A stretch of 44,145 nucleotides of DNA, taken from positions 1 through 44,145 of the forward strand of contig JAFCGI010000003.1 of assembly GCA_017608235.1 (NCBI GenBank), written 5' to 3'. Shown one piece after another: positions 7,978 through 16,323 of this stretch. Numbering within the stretch: the first letter of the stretch is position 1; each line of letters opens with the position of its first letter. The notes beneath the pieces were generated by a model. That model was not told the origin of the DNA. It saw only the letters and a program-made list of their open reading frames with translations, and searched no databases. Origin of the DNA: Candidatus Pacearchaeota archaeon (GTDB lineage Archaea > Nanobdellota > Nanobdellia > UBA10117 > JAFCGI01). The position numbers were made by a program, and so were the translations under genes.

Positions 7978-9258
7978 ATGTATGGATTAATTATTAATGG
8001 AGCATGGTTTCAGATAACAGACATATATCTAAGACAGTTATATTATACTCTGCGCCCAGATATTCAAAGTACAGCTTACGAATCTGAAAAAAGTTCTAAA
8101 CTAGAAAAAGAACTCAAAAAGCTCTTAGGCATAAAATCTATGACTTATGAATTAGATGCTATTAATAATACTGAACATCTAGCAATAAATTCAGAAATTA
8201 AAAACAAAAAATATAAGATCAGATTTTATGAAGAAGGCACATTCCTTATAATTAATGAAACTAGCACATTTAAAAATCTAAAATCCCAAATAAATCAAGG
8301 GTCTAATCTGATAACGTCAGTAGCAGCTAAAAAACTCAAAACAGTATTCGAATCTGAAATTAATAAATTAGCTAAAATCTCCGAACTAAATAATACTGCA
8401 TCTATAGTAGTTTTAGATAAGGAACCGCAAAATATAAAGAAATTATTTAATAAAAATGATTCTCCATTATTAGATGTTGTAAAAGTAAAAAATATTAAGA
8501 TATTCAAGAGCGACAAACTTATTATAATCATAGATAAAAATGTTAAAAAACATAAAGATGATTATATTGCTTTTTCACAGCTTTTAATTTTCTTTTCAAC
8601 ATATAGGTCTGTATTAACAGAACTTCTAATTAAATCAAATAATTATTGGAAAAGTTTAAACATTTTAAGAAAAAAAGTAAGAACTGATACTAAAGATATT
8701 CTTAATATAAGAGATAATTTAATTGCCATAGAAGAAAAACTTCTTGCTTACAGATCCAGATTAGAGCAAATGTCTGGATATCTTGTATCTCAAGATGAAA
8801 CTTATAAAATAATCATGAATCATGCTTATTTGAAACCAATGATAGAATCAATGCAAATTAAAAATGAATTCAAAGATCTAAAAACCGGTCAAGAAAATTT
8901 AAAATTTAATTGGAATATGCTTATTGATTATGGAAAGAGTGCAAAAGAATTAATTTCTATGGTTTATGAACAGTCTACACAATCTAGCTTTTCTTTATTG
9001 CAAGCAATTTTTATAGTGGGTGTGGCAGCATCAATCATTTCCTTGGGAACAATTGCAGGATCTACTATGCTTCAAAAAACCATAGATGGTGAACTAATAA
9101 GCATTACAGATGTGATAACATTTGATATAAATACTTTTGGACAATTTGGAGTAATTGCTCTTGTATTAGGATTAGTAATATTTTTTATTATGAGGATAGT
9201 ATTAGATACTGTTCGAGAAGTAAATTCTGAAAAAAGATTAGAAAAATTAAAAAGCTAA
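7978..9258 (+). CDS. Unidentified membrane-anchored coiled-coil protein
   Basis: 426 residues that I do not recognise. The N-terminal 230 residues look soluble and mixed alpha/beta, followed by a long helical region (about residues 215-340), then two hydrophobic segments near residues 340-365 and 385-408, and a short charged tail. Soluble domain, long helices, then two C-terminal transmembrane helices is the CorA-like topology, but the GMN signature is absent, so no transport role is claimed. A TATA-like CTTTTTATACC about 30 bp before ATG 7978 suggests a leaderless monocistronic mRNA. Confidence 0.7.
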   Translation: MYGLIINGAWFQITDIYLRQLYYTLRPDIQSTAYESEKSSKLEKELKKLLGIKSMTYELDAINNTEHLAINSEIKNKKYKIRFYEEGTFLIINETSTFKNLKSQINQGSNLITSVAAKKLKTVFESEINKLAKISELNNTASIVVLDKEPQNIKKLFNKNDSPLLDVVKVKNIKIFKSDKLIIIIDKNVKKHKDDYIAFSQLLIFFSTYRSVLTELLIKSNNYWKSLNILRKKVRTDTKDILNIRDNLIAIEEKLLAYRSRLEQMSGYLVSQDETYKIIMNHAYLKPMIESMQIKNEFKDLKTGQENLKFNWNMLIDYGKSAKELISMVYEQSTQSSFSLLQAIFIVGVAASIISLGTIAGSTMLQKTIDGELISITDVITFDINTFGQFGVIALVLGLVIFFIMRIVLDTVREVNSEKRLEKLKS

Positions 9259-9282
9259 AATTAAAAAGCCAATCAAATAACT

Positions 9283-10251
9283 TTAAGCATCTTCCAAGCC
9301 TTTATTAGTTACATTAAACACAGCCTCACCTTCAGGAAGATAAGGAGAATCTACTAATCTTGCAATTCTTTTTCCAGCTTTTCCCTTTCTTAGGTAAACT
9401 CTAAACTGAGAAGCATGCTTTAATATATGTCCCCCTACAGAATCAGTAGGATTGCCAAAGAAAATATCAGGACGAGCTTGTACTTGATTAGTTACATACA
9501 CTGCAAGGTTATGTTTATCTGCTAGCCTTTGTAGAACATGTAAATGTCTATTTAGTTTCTGCTGTCTATTTGCTAAGGTACCTCTTCCAGTAAATTCTGC
9601 TCTAAATAAAGCCATTAAAGAATCTACAATTATTAATTTTACAGGTAATTTTTCTTTTTTTATCAACTCATCAACTTTCTCCACTAACAACATCTGGTGA
9701 TCAGAACTATAAGCTCTTGCCACAAAGATCTTTCTTAAGACTTCTTGAGGATCTAATCCAAGATTATCTGCCATTTGTTTAATTCTTTCAGGTCTAAATG
9801 TATTCTCAGTATCAATAAACACTGCAACTCCACCTATACCACCTTGCTCTTCTGGAAGTTGGACATTTACAGCTAATTGTAATCCTAATTGTGTTTTTCC
9901 AGATCCAAATTCTCCAAATGCTTCAAATATACTCTGAGTTTCAATTCCCCCACCTATCAAATCATTAAATGTAGTACTTCCTGTAGTGATCTTAGAAATC
10001 TCTTCTTTTTGTTTTAGAACTTCTTCACCTGACTTAAAACTCATGCTTAATGCATTCCTAGCAGCATTAACTGCTTTACCTGCAGTAGTTTCTGTAATGT
10101 CTGCAGCATCACAAATCTCAGAAATCGGAGCAACTGCAATACTCATAAGGTTATCATATCCTGCTTCTTTTAATTTTTCAGCAGTTTTTTCACCTATACC
10201 AGGAAGATCCTCAATAGTTTCTATTTTTCCATCTTCTTTTTTCTTTGCCAT
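9283..10251 (-). CDS. radA: RadA recombinase
   Basis: Archaeal RecA/Rad51 homologue that forms filaments on single-stranded DNA for homologous recombination. N-terminal helix-hairpin-helix ([12 protein letters not shown]), Walker A GEFGSGKT at about residues 113-120, Walker B LIIVDS, and the C-terminal core around NQVQARPD are present. The reading frame extends to a GTG at 10260, but ATG 10251 is preferred because AGGAG, embedded in the end of the upstream RPA gene, lies about 7 nt before it. This gives 322 residues. RPA stops 1 nt before, so RPA and RadA are translationally linked. Confidence 0.96.
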   Translation of the reverse strand: MAKKKEDGKIETIEDLPGIGEKTAEKLKEAGYDNLMSIAVAPISEICDAADITETTAGKAVNAARNALSMSFKSGEEVLKQKEEISKITTGSTTFNDLIGGGIETQSIFEAFGEFGSGKTQLGLQLAVNVQLPEEQGGIGGVAVFIDTENTFRPERIKQMADNLGLDPQEVLRKIFVARAYSSDHQMLLVEKVDELIKKEKLPVKLIIVDSLMALFRAEFTGRGTLANRQQKLNRHLHVLQRLADKHNLAVYVTNQVQARPDIFFGNPTDSVGGHILKHASQFRVYLRKGKAGKRIARLVDSPYLPEGEAVFNVTNKGLEDA

Positions 10252-10252
10252 A

Positions 10253-11266
10253 TTATCCACTCCTTAACATATCCTGAGCAATTCTTTTAGCATCTGGATT
10301 TAAGTTTACTCTATTAACAAGTAATTCAACTCTTTCAAAATCTATATTTTCATTAACTCTACCTTCGATTTCAACAATTCTAGCTAAAATATTAGCATCA
10401 ATTTTTTCCTTTAAAATAACAGCATCCTCATTCTCAGCTATTTCTTTAGCATCTTCTGATGTTAATCCAGTTAATTTTTCAGCATTGTCCCTAAATGCTA
10501 CACACCTTATCAAATCAGTACCATCATCCAATATAAATGAAAATACCATTGCTGGTTTTGGTTCTATATTTCCATGCTCACCACAAACCATTCCAGTATC
10601 AGACTCAATAGCTTTCTTTCCGCATTCTGGACAAACTGAATAGAAAAAAGGATTAAACAACTGTACTATAGTTCCTACTAATCTGTAATTTTCATTAGGT
10701 GTAACATCTTTTATCTTTGAAAAATTCATACTAAATCTATTAGAAACAGCAACTTCTATATTTTCATTAACATCTAGTATCAGTTGACTTCTTCTAGCAA
10801 GATGAACTTCTAATCCGCCACGATTATTTTCTTTAGAATATGCATCTTTTATCCTAATAACAGAACCTTCTTTTAGTTCTTTATTAAACATATCTATCCT
10901 TTCATCCCAGATTGCTACTCTAATACTGCCAGTTTCATCAGCTAATATAAACGAACCTACTCTGCCTTTTTTTCCATCTCTTTCAAAAGTTATAGGATCA
11001 AATAATCTTGTTACCTTTCCAACAATCTCAACACTTCTCATTCCAGGAAGAATCTTGTTTATTTTTATGCTTCCTCCAGTACCAGAAACCTCATCAAAGA
11101 GTTTAACTCCTAATTCAGAAGCAATTATATAAGCAGCACCTTCCTCTGAAACCAATCCATCTAAAGTCTTTAGCTTACTATTTATTTGTTCTTTAATCTC
11201 ACTTTCAGAAATACCAGTAGCTTCATTAATTTTTTTTATAACTTGGTCTACTGGCATCTTAATCAT
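10253..11266 (-). CDS. Replication protein A (single-strand DNA-binding, OB folds plus zinc finger)
   Basis: Archaeal RPA that coats single-stranded DNA during replication and recombination. An N-terminal helical region (residues 1-60) is followed by an OB fold (about 74-165) and a second OB-like region containing a zinc finger C212-x2-C215 ... C228-x2-H231. 337 residues. It lies directly upstream of radA on the same strand, its last codons containing the radA ribosome-binding site, which suits a shared role in loading RadA on DNA. Confidence 0.88.
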   Translation of the reverse strand: MIKMPVDQVIKKINEATGISESEIKEQINSKLKTLDGLVSEEGAAYIIASELGVKLFDEVSGTGGSIKINKILPGMRSVEIVGKVTRLFDPITFERDGKKGRVGSFILADETGSIRVAIWDERIDMFNKELKEGSVIRIKDAYSKENNRGGLEVHLARRSQLILDVNENIEVAVSNRFSMNFSKIKDVTPNENYRLVGTIVQLFNPFFYSVCPECGKKAIESDTGMVCGEHGNIEPKPAMVFSFILDDGTDLIRCVAFRDNAEKLTGLTSEDAKEIAENEDAVILKEKIDANILARIVEIEGRVNENIDFERVELLVNRVNLNPDAKRIAQDMLRSG

Positions 11267-11318
11267 TTTAATCTAAAAAAGAAAGCTATAGCTTTATTTT
11301 AAAGATTTGTATAGTGCT

Positions 11319-12647
11319 CTATTTAAGTTCTAGCTGCTTTATCTCTTCTTTAATTGCAGATGGATTTCCTCCACCATGCCAACTAATTCTAGGCCTAATT
11401 CTAATAGGATATATCTTCTCAGAGTTATCATCTAGCACTATGCCAGCCCCTTTAACTCTAGGCAAGTCATCAATATATTTATCTATACCAAATGCCAGAT
11501 ATGTTTGCATTATCTCACCAAGAGCCTCTATATCTGTTTTAGCAGTTAATCTATGCGACAAGACAATATCTGACTGAGTCATCACATCTGTGTGTATTTT
11601 TCCAGGCTGCTGGGTAGCTAAAACTAATGAAATTCCTGGTTGCCTGCCTTCTCTAAGTAGCTGAACTAATGCATGTGTAGCTAAAGTCTCTCCTTCTTTA
11701 GGCAAAAATTCATGAGCCTCATCAATCATAATCCATATTAGCGGCGCTTCTTTGCCAGTTGTAGCAGCTTCCTCTCCAGTTAAATATCCACCCTCACTAA
11801 TTAATCTAACTTCTTCAGACTTTCTAGCTAATAATCTAGTTCCAAGGATTTTCTTAGATAAAAATCCAATCACTAATGCTTTAATGATTTCTCCACTATC
11901 CATATGTGTATATGCACTCAAATCCAAAACACTAGTTCTCCCCCCTAAAAATATCTCACTTAATTCAGTACCCTCACTACTAAATAAGCCCCATTTTTCT
12001 ACTCCTAAAAACATATTTTCAACAGCTCTTTTAGCTCTACCATCAGCTGCGCCTTTCTTAATGATTTCTATTATTTTTTTAATATCTAGATTTTCTCCAT
12101 ACTTATCTTTGCCAGCTTCAATAGCTTTCTCAACTAAAATTCCTTCTTCAGAAATCAATCTAACTCCAAAAATAGAACACCATTCTTCAGCATTAACATC
12201 AAAAGGCCTAATTGCAAAGCTTCTGTCTACAGGAATTCCTTTTTCTTCATAGTAATCAAATAAACCTATTGGAACAAAAATCATAGGATTTAAAGCTTTA
12301 GGACTAAGCTTCCAGTCATATAACAATTTATCATCTCTATAATTAGGATATTTCATAGTCCAATATATGCCCATTGTATCAAAAATTAAAGTAGATATGT
12401 TATGCGCTATCTCAGGATCTAAGTTAGCTAAACCTTCAGCGATAACTCCTAAACTATAAGATTTTCCAGATCCCCTTTTACCAGCTACAAGAACAACATG
12501 TGGATTTGTAGCATCCATAAGCATAGGATTACTTAAGCTCTTCTCTCTTTCCATAGTTACATAATGTTTCCCTAAAAAAATAGTTCCTTTAGTACCATAC
12601 TTCTTTTTAGCACTTTCAGACCTACCTATAAATATCTCATAAGCCAT
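11319..12647 (-). CDS. herA: HerA-family ATPase/helicase
   Basis: DUF87/HerA-FtsK-type hexameric ATPase that moves DNA, usually with NurA in end resection. N-terminal beta region (HAS-like), Walker A GKRGSGKS at residues 56-63, Walker B IWIMIDEAHEF near residue 310, and a downstream ATQQP sensor segment. 442 residues. AGAAGG lies about 5 nt before the ATG. No NurA gene is in the window; the partner assignment therefore rests on family knowledge. The same-strand order HerA, RPA, RadA forms a recombination cluster. Confidence 0.88.
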   Translation of the reverse strand: MAYEIFIGRSESAKKKYGTKGTIFLGKHYVTMEREKSLSNPMLMDATNPHVVLVAGKRGSGKSYSLGVIAEGLANLDPEIAHNISTLIFDTMGIYWTMKYPNYRDDKLLYDWKLSPKALNPMIFVPIGLFDYYEEKGIPVDRSFAIRPFDVNAEEWCSIFGVRLISEEGILVEKAIEAGKDKYGENLDIKKIIEIIKKGAADGRAKRAVENMFLGVEKWGLFSSEGTELSEIFLGGRTSVLDLSAYTHMDSGEIIKALVIGFLSKKILGTRLLARKSEEVRLISEGGYLTGEEAATTGKEAPLIWIMIDEAHEFLPKEGETLATHALVQLLREGRQPGISLVLATQQPGKIHTDVMTQSDIVLSHRLTAKTDIEALGEIMQTYLAFGIDKYIDDLPRVKGAGIVLDDNSEKIYPIRIRPRISWHGGGNPSAIKEEIKQLELK

Positions 12648-12823
12648 TGCCTTCTGATATTACCATGGCTTAGATACAATAAAAGTATTTTGATTATGCA
12701 TTAATTCTCGCATTACTGACAACAGAATCTATAATGTTTATATTTAGTAGTAATATTTAGTTTTATTACCGAATCTCATCTTCGTTAATTATCTACAATT
12801 TTTAAATGTGCTTAAAAATTAAA

Positions 12824-13102
12824 TTATTGGAAAATCTTATAAAAAATACCAAGATAACTTAATGCACGTAATATATCATATACTAAATATTCTTTAAAGA
12901 GTTTTTTATTAGTATCAAATTCATTATTATATTCTTTATGTTTGCGATCGACTTTATGATATAAGTTCATATAAGATCCAGGAACAAGAGGCAAATAAAG
13001 CCCATAAGCTATGCAAAAAGTAAAATTATCCTCAATATTCTTATCAAATAATAGCTCAGGCAAGCTATTTGAACCTTGATATTTTTTAAGATATTTTATC
13101 AT
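12824..13102 (-). CDS. Small hypothetical protein
   Basis: A 92-residue frame with a balanced composition, no known motif and no clear Shine-Dalgarno site. It begins at the edge of the toxin-antitoxin island and reads away from it. It is not overlapped by any better gene. Existence is uncertain. Confidence 0.4.
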   Translation of the reverse strand: MIKYLKKYQGSNSLPELLFDKNIEDNFTFCIAYGLYLPLVPGSYMNLYHKVDRKHKEYNNEFDTNKKLFKEYLVYDILRALSYLGIFYKIFQ

Positions 13103-13222
13103 TCAAAAATTTTAAAAGAAAACAAATAAAAATTTAATTCTAAAAATTAAAATAACCCCTTAGCAAAAAATCCTAGATTAGAATATTCTTCATAGACAAT
13201 ATTTTTTAAATAATAGCTGTTA

Positions 13223-13285
13223 AAGTAAACACACCGAAGGCAGGTGTTAGACAAATAGTGCAATAGCCGACAATTTTTAAACAAA
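13223..13285. repeat. Imperfect repeat R1 upstream of the first toxin-antitoxin pair
   Basis: This ~60-bp sequence is repeated with roughly 75-80% identity at 13900-13962. Shared blocks include AAACACAC, GGCAGG-GTTAGAC and GCCGACAAT. It ends about 55 bp before the antitoxin start. Its reverse complement contains GTCTAACACCTGCCTTCGG, which matches about 15 of 21 positions of the T-arm/acceptor end of tRNA-Ser(CGA) at 15655. Confidence 0.7.
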
Positions 13286-13340
13286 TAGAAAGATTTTTAT
13301 ATTATTCTTACTTGTAAGAAAAGTAAGAAAGGTGATATAT

Positions 13341-13589
13341 ATGTCATTAATTGGAATTAGAAGTGCTACAATAACTGAAAAAGGTCAAATATCTATCCCT
13401 AAGCAGATAAGAGATATAGAAGGTCTAAAAACAGGGTCTAAAGTAGCAATATTAGCTTTCGATAACCATATTGAAATAAAGTCAATGGAAACTCTTAACA
13501 AAGAAATGGCTACAGCGCTAGCATCTGAAAAAGTATTAGCTAAAGATTGGCTAAGTAAAGAGGAAGATGAAGCATGGAAAACATTGTAA
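13341..13589 (+). CDS. AbrB/MazE-like antitoxin
   Basis: SpoVT/AbrB-fold DNA-binding antitoxin: ITEKGQISIPKQIRDIEGLKTGSKVA is the canonical swapped-hairpin motif, followed by a C-terminal tail (ALASEKVLAKDWLSKEED) expected to wrap the toxin. ATG 13341 is chosen; an in-frame GTG at 13332 lies inside the AGGTGAT Shine-Dalgarno site. The gene overlaps the toxin start by 16 bp. AbrB antitoxins usually repress their own operon, and a TATA box (ATTTTTATATT) lies about 40 bp upstream. Confidence 0.88.
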   Translation: MSLIGIRSATITEKGQISIPKQIRDIEGLKTGSKVAILAFDNHIEIKSMETLNKEMATALASEKVLAKDWLSKEEDEAWKTL

Positions 13590-13906
13590 AAGGCGACATA
13601 ATTGTGGTGCCATTTCCCTTCTCTGATTTAAGCAAGTCAAAGAAGCGTCCAGCGTTAGTTCTTGCAAATCTTATTGGTGATGATTTTATTTTATGCCAAA
13701 TAACAAGTGAAGCCAGAGTAGATCAATATTCTATAATTCTTAAGGATGGTGATTTTAAACAAGGAACTTTAAAACAAATAAGTATGATTCGACCTAATAG
13801 GATATTTACTGCAGATAACTCTATTGTTCTTTACAAAGTTGGAGTTTTGAAAGATTCAAAAATAAAAGAAGTTGAAGAAGAAGTAATAAAAATCTTTCAA
13901 AGTTAA
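13574..13906 (+). CDS. MazF/PemK-like toxin (putative endoribonuclease)
   Basis: A 110-residue MazF/PemK-fold protein: opening KGDIIVVPFPFSDLSKSKKRPALVLA is the family signature, with the arginine/lysine-proline strand and ITSEA segment that form the ribonuclease site. It overlaps its AbrB-like antitoxin by 16 bp, the typical type II arrangement. Cleavage of mRNA is the family activity and is not shown here. Confidence 0.87.
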   Translation: MENIVKGDIIVVPFPFSDLSKSKKRPALVLANLIGDDFILCQITSEARVDQYSIILKDGDFKQGTLKQISMIRPNRIFTADNSIVLYKVGVLKDSKIKEVEEEVIKIFQS

Positions 13907-13962
13907 ACACACTGAGGGCAGGAGTTAGACGGATAGTTCAGCGCCGACAATCTTTATGAAAT
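13900..13962. repeat. Imperfect repeat R2 upstream of the second toxin-antitoxin pair
   Basis: Direct-repeat partner of the copy at 13223-13285, in the same orientation, and again ending about 50 bp before the first start codon of a toxin-antitoxin pair. Its reverse complement reads GTCTAACTCCTGCCCTCAGTG, matching about 16 of 21 positions of the tRNA-Ser(CGA) 3' end. It therefore both separates the two pairs and forms the right border of the first. Confidence 0.7.
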
Positions 13963-14010
13963 TATAAATACAGCAAAGTTTATATACTTATATTATATAA
14001 CTTTATACAT

Positions 14011-14259
14011 ATGAAAACAGAAGTATTACATTATCCAAGACTGGATACAATTCTAATGGTGGAAGAAACCATAAAAAAACTAGAAGATTATCCATCAAAA
14101 ATGCAGCTTTGGAAAGCATTACCAAAATCTGTAATGTATGCCACCTTTAATTTAATTCTAGACTATCTAGAAGAGTCTGGAAAAATACTTTTTACTAAAG
14201 ATAAGAAGATAATCTGGATTTTCAACCCAAAACTAATGAAAAATGCTGTAGAAGTATAA
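14011..14259 (+). CDS. Small winged-helix-like protein, putative antitoxin of a RelE-type pair
   Basis: 82 residues, mostly helical with a C-terminal beta pair (KILFTKDKKIIWIFNP), resembling a small winged helix. Its stop codon directly abuts the ATG of a RelE/ParE-like toxin, which is the argument for an antitoxin or regulator role. A TATA-like stretch (TTTATATACTTATATTATATAAC) lies within 35 bp of the start, suggesting a leaderless mRNA. No recognised antitoxin family. Confidence 0.65.
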   Translation: MKTEVLHYPRLDTILMVEETIKKLEDYPSKMQLWKALPKSVMYATFNLILDYLEESGKILFTKDKKIIWIFNPKLMKNAVEV

Positions 14260-14544
14260 ATGGAATTTAAAGTATTCTTTGTTGATTATAAGATAGCATC
14301 AGCATATCAAAAACTAAAAGACGGAACTAGTGAAGATAGAATTCTTTATAGTAATATTAATAAAGCCATAGAAGACTTAAAGAAGGGCCCACAAATTGGA
14401 ATTAGAATTCCAAAGAAATTAATTCCCAAATATTATATTCAAAAATATGAGGTAAATAACTTATGGAAGTATGACCTTCCCGGAGCATGGAGACTTATTT
14501 ATTCAATATCTGGAGATAAAATAGAAATAAGAAGAATTATATAA
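14260..14544 (+). CDS. RelE/ParE-superfamily toxin-like protein
   Basis: 94 residues with the RelE-like ending: DLPGAWRLIYSISGDKIEIRRII, where the central Arg and the final beta strands form the toxin core, preceded by two helices. Start immediately follows the stop of the small partner gene. The fold call rests on the WRLIYSI pattern; ribosome-dependent mRNA cleavage is the family activity and is not certain here. Confidence 0.75.
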   Translation: MEFKVFFVDYKIASAYQKLKDGTSEDRILYSNINKAIEDLKKGPQIGIRIPKKLIPKYYIQKYEVNNLWKYDLPGAWRLIYSISGDKIEIRRII

Positions 14545-14547
14545 ATC

Positions 14548-15285
14548 TTACTTTATAAATCTAATACCAAACATTATTAAGATGCCCACTAAAAATATAC
14601 TGAAGTTTAATAATGACTTTTTAATATCGATCTCTTTTCTAATTTCAGGTATAAGGTCTGATGCAGCTATATAAATAAAACCTCCTGCTGCAAAAGGTAG
14701 CAAAAATATCACTGAGGATTCTATGTATTTAGAAAGAAAATAACCCGCTATTCCTCCAGCAACTGCAGTAAGTGCACAAGCGAAGTTTAAAATTAGAGCT
14801 TTATTCTTTTCATAACCACCATATACTAGAACTCCAAAATCTCCAATTTCTTGTGGAATTTCATGAAGCGCTACTGCTAAGCTTGTAGCAATGCCTAAAG
14901 GTATGCTAACAATAAAACTTGTGGCGATTATTAATCCATCAATAAAATTATGTACGCCATCTCCTAAGAGATTCATATATGCAAATGTATGTACTGGACA
15001 TTTTCTTTCATGACAATGACGCCAACGAAGTACTTTTTCAACAAGAAAGAATAAAGCAAATCCTGCTAAAACATAAATAAAGATATTATAATTTCCAAAT
15101 TTTTCTACAGATTCGGGAATTAAATGTAAGAATGCACCCCCCATTAATGCACCAGCAGATAAGGCAACTAGAATCAATAATATTTTCTCAAGCAATTTTT
15201 CTTTTAATGTCAAAGTTAAAATTCCTACAAATGCAATTGCACTAATCAAAAATGTACTTGTTAGTATCCAAAGCAACGTATCCAT
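14548..15285 (-). CDS. ZIP-family divalent metal transporter
   Basis: 245-residue membrane protein with eight hydrophobic segments. Metal-site helices are intact: H112-N-F-I-D116-G in the fourth segment and H141-E-I-P-Q-E146 in the fifth, as in ZIP zinc/iron transporters. A His/Cys-rich loop (HCHERKCPVH, residues 90-99) before the fourth segment is the usual cytoplasmic metal-binding loop. It is convergent with the toxin pair (4 bp gap) and may be cargo of the accessory island or an older resident. Confidence 0.88.
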   Translation of the reverse strand: MDTLLWILTSTFLISAIAFVGILTLTLKEKLLEKILLILVALSAGALMGGAFLHLIPESVEKFGNYNIFIYVLAGFALFFLVEKVLRWRHCHERKCPVHTFAYMNLLGDGVHNFIDGLIIATSFIVSIPLGIATSLAVALHEIPQEIGDFGVLVYGGYEKNKALILNFACALTAVAGGIAGYFLSKYIESSVIFLLPFAAGGFIYIAASDLIPEIRKEIDIKKSLLNFSIFLVGILIMFGIRFIK

Positions 15286-15328
15286 TATTATTTTTTAGAG
15301 CATCTTAATTATTTATATATTTCTTTTA

Positions 15329-15592
15329 TTATTTTATTAAATAGCCCTTTATATTAGGATTAATCTCAACTACCGGCTTCATCTTTATTGTAGCCCTAAT
15401 AAAGTCTTTTCCTAACCACTCTGCTAGCTTTTGTAAGCATTGCATATAATGCATATTTCTTGATATGCTCAAATGCAAAGAACATTCATCTCTAAATTTA
15501 ACAATGAGTTCTTTATTCCTTTCTGAAAGATCAGAACTCTTAATTCTTTTAGTTGTTAGCTCTAGTCTTCTTGCATAGTTATGTGGGTCCAT
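15329..15592 (-). pseudogene. Tyrosine integrase remnant (N-terminal SAM-like domain only)
   Basis: 87 residues matching the N-terminal core-binding domain of archaeal Xer/integrase proteins: DPHNYARRLELTTKRIKS, then ERNKELIVKF, then LQKLAEWLGKDFIRAT. The catalytic domain (R...HxxR...Y) is missing; the frame stops after about residue 87 with unrelated sequence and continues into the ZIP gene region. It begins 62 bp downstream of the 3' end of tRNA-Ser on the same strand, the classic location for a tRNA-targeted integrase. An intact small DNA-binding protein derived from an integrase is the alternative. Confidence 0.7.
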
Positions 15593-15598
15593 TTTGAT

Positions 15599-15636
15599 GC
15601 CTATATGTTCGTGGCTATTATACCACGTCTATAGGC
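15599..15636. other. Inverted repeat between integrase remnant and tRNA-Ser
   Basis: GCCTATA at 15599-15605 pairs with TATAGGC at 15630-15636, with an inner CGTGG/CCACG stem (15610-15614, 15623-15627). Position just downstream of the tRNA 3' end fits a terminator/processing hairpin or an integrase arm-type site. Function unknown. Confidence 0.5.
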
Positions 15637-15654
15637 ACCACACTAAAGCATGAG

Positions 15655-15738
15655 CGCCGAGGGCAGGATTTGAACCTACATATCCAAAAGGAAAGCGGGG
15701 TTCGAGCCCGCCGCTATACCAGATTAAGCGACCTCGGC
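15655..15738 (-). tRNA. tRNA-Ser (CGA)
   Basis: Read on the minus strand: acceptor GCCGAGG/CCTCGGC, anticodon stem GCGGG/CCCGC with loop CTCGAAC (anticodon CGA), a long class II variable arm (around TTCCTTTTGGATATG), T-loop TTCAAAT and discriminator G73 as expected for tRNA-Ser. No intron. It lies next to an integrase remnant. Confidence 0.93.
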
Positions 15739-15772
15739 ATTAAAAGAAAAAAAAGAAATTCTGTTTTTAAAC

Positions 15773-16246
15773 TTATTGGATCGATGCAACAATCGATCCA
15801 CTAATACTTTTACTAGAAACTTTCTGACCTTTTGTTTCTATGATTTTTTGTTCTAGCTTTGAACAAACTTTAGAATTCTTAGTAACTGCACAAATACTAT
15901 AATATATTTCTTCTTCAGTAGATGCACTTCCAACATAAGTTTCACCATCATAAACTAAAATATAACTTGCAGTTTCTAAAGATTCTTGAGTAAAAGTTTC
16001 TCTAAACTCTGCACCTATATCTTTAGCAATTAATCTAGCAATAGGTGCTAACTCCATACATAATTCACAATCATCAGACATAACATATAGTAATTCATTA
16101 TTTGTTATTGCAGCTCCAGATATAATATTTCCTCCATCTTTAGCATCAGTAATTAAAAACATAGATCCAAAAAGCATGCCAATAAATAACCCCAAAACAA
16201 CTAAGATAATATTTTCATCAGACAGGTTATTTTTTCCTTTTTTCAT
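15773..16246 (-). CDS. Membrane-anchored thioredoxin-like protein (hypothetical)
   Basis: 157 residues: a short basic N-terminus, one transmembrane segment (about residues 13-33), then an extracytoplasmic domain with CELC near residue 60 following a YVMSDD strand, and two more cysteines (CAVTKNSKVC). The strand-CxxC-helix order is thioredoxin-like, so a disulfide or redox role outside the membrane is possible. No specific family recognised. Confidence 0.6.
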   Translation of the reverse strand: MKKGKNNLSDENIILVVLGLFIGMLFGSMFLITDAKDGGNIISGAAITNNELLYVMSDDCELCMELAPIARLIAKDIGAEFRETFTQESLETASYILVYDGETYVGSASTEEEIYYSICAVTKNSKVCSKLEQKIIETKGQKVSSKSISGSIVASIQ

Positions 16247-16323
16247 AGAAAGAGCAAAGGTTTACTTATTTTTAAATTTTACTAATCAATAAATTTAAAA
16301 ACTGTTTTTTTCTAGAAAAACAC

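Noticed and set aside
9986-10267. 93-codon plus-strand frame opposite radA
   Set aside because: Shadow of the RadA coding frame.
11752-12252. 166-codon plus-strand frame opposite herA
   Set aside because: Shadow frame; the minus strand encodes a complete HerA with all motifs.
13223-13962. R1/R2 as a CRISPR array
   Set aside because: Only two diverged copies 680 bp apart with genes between; no regular spacing or cas genes.
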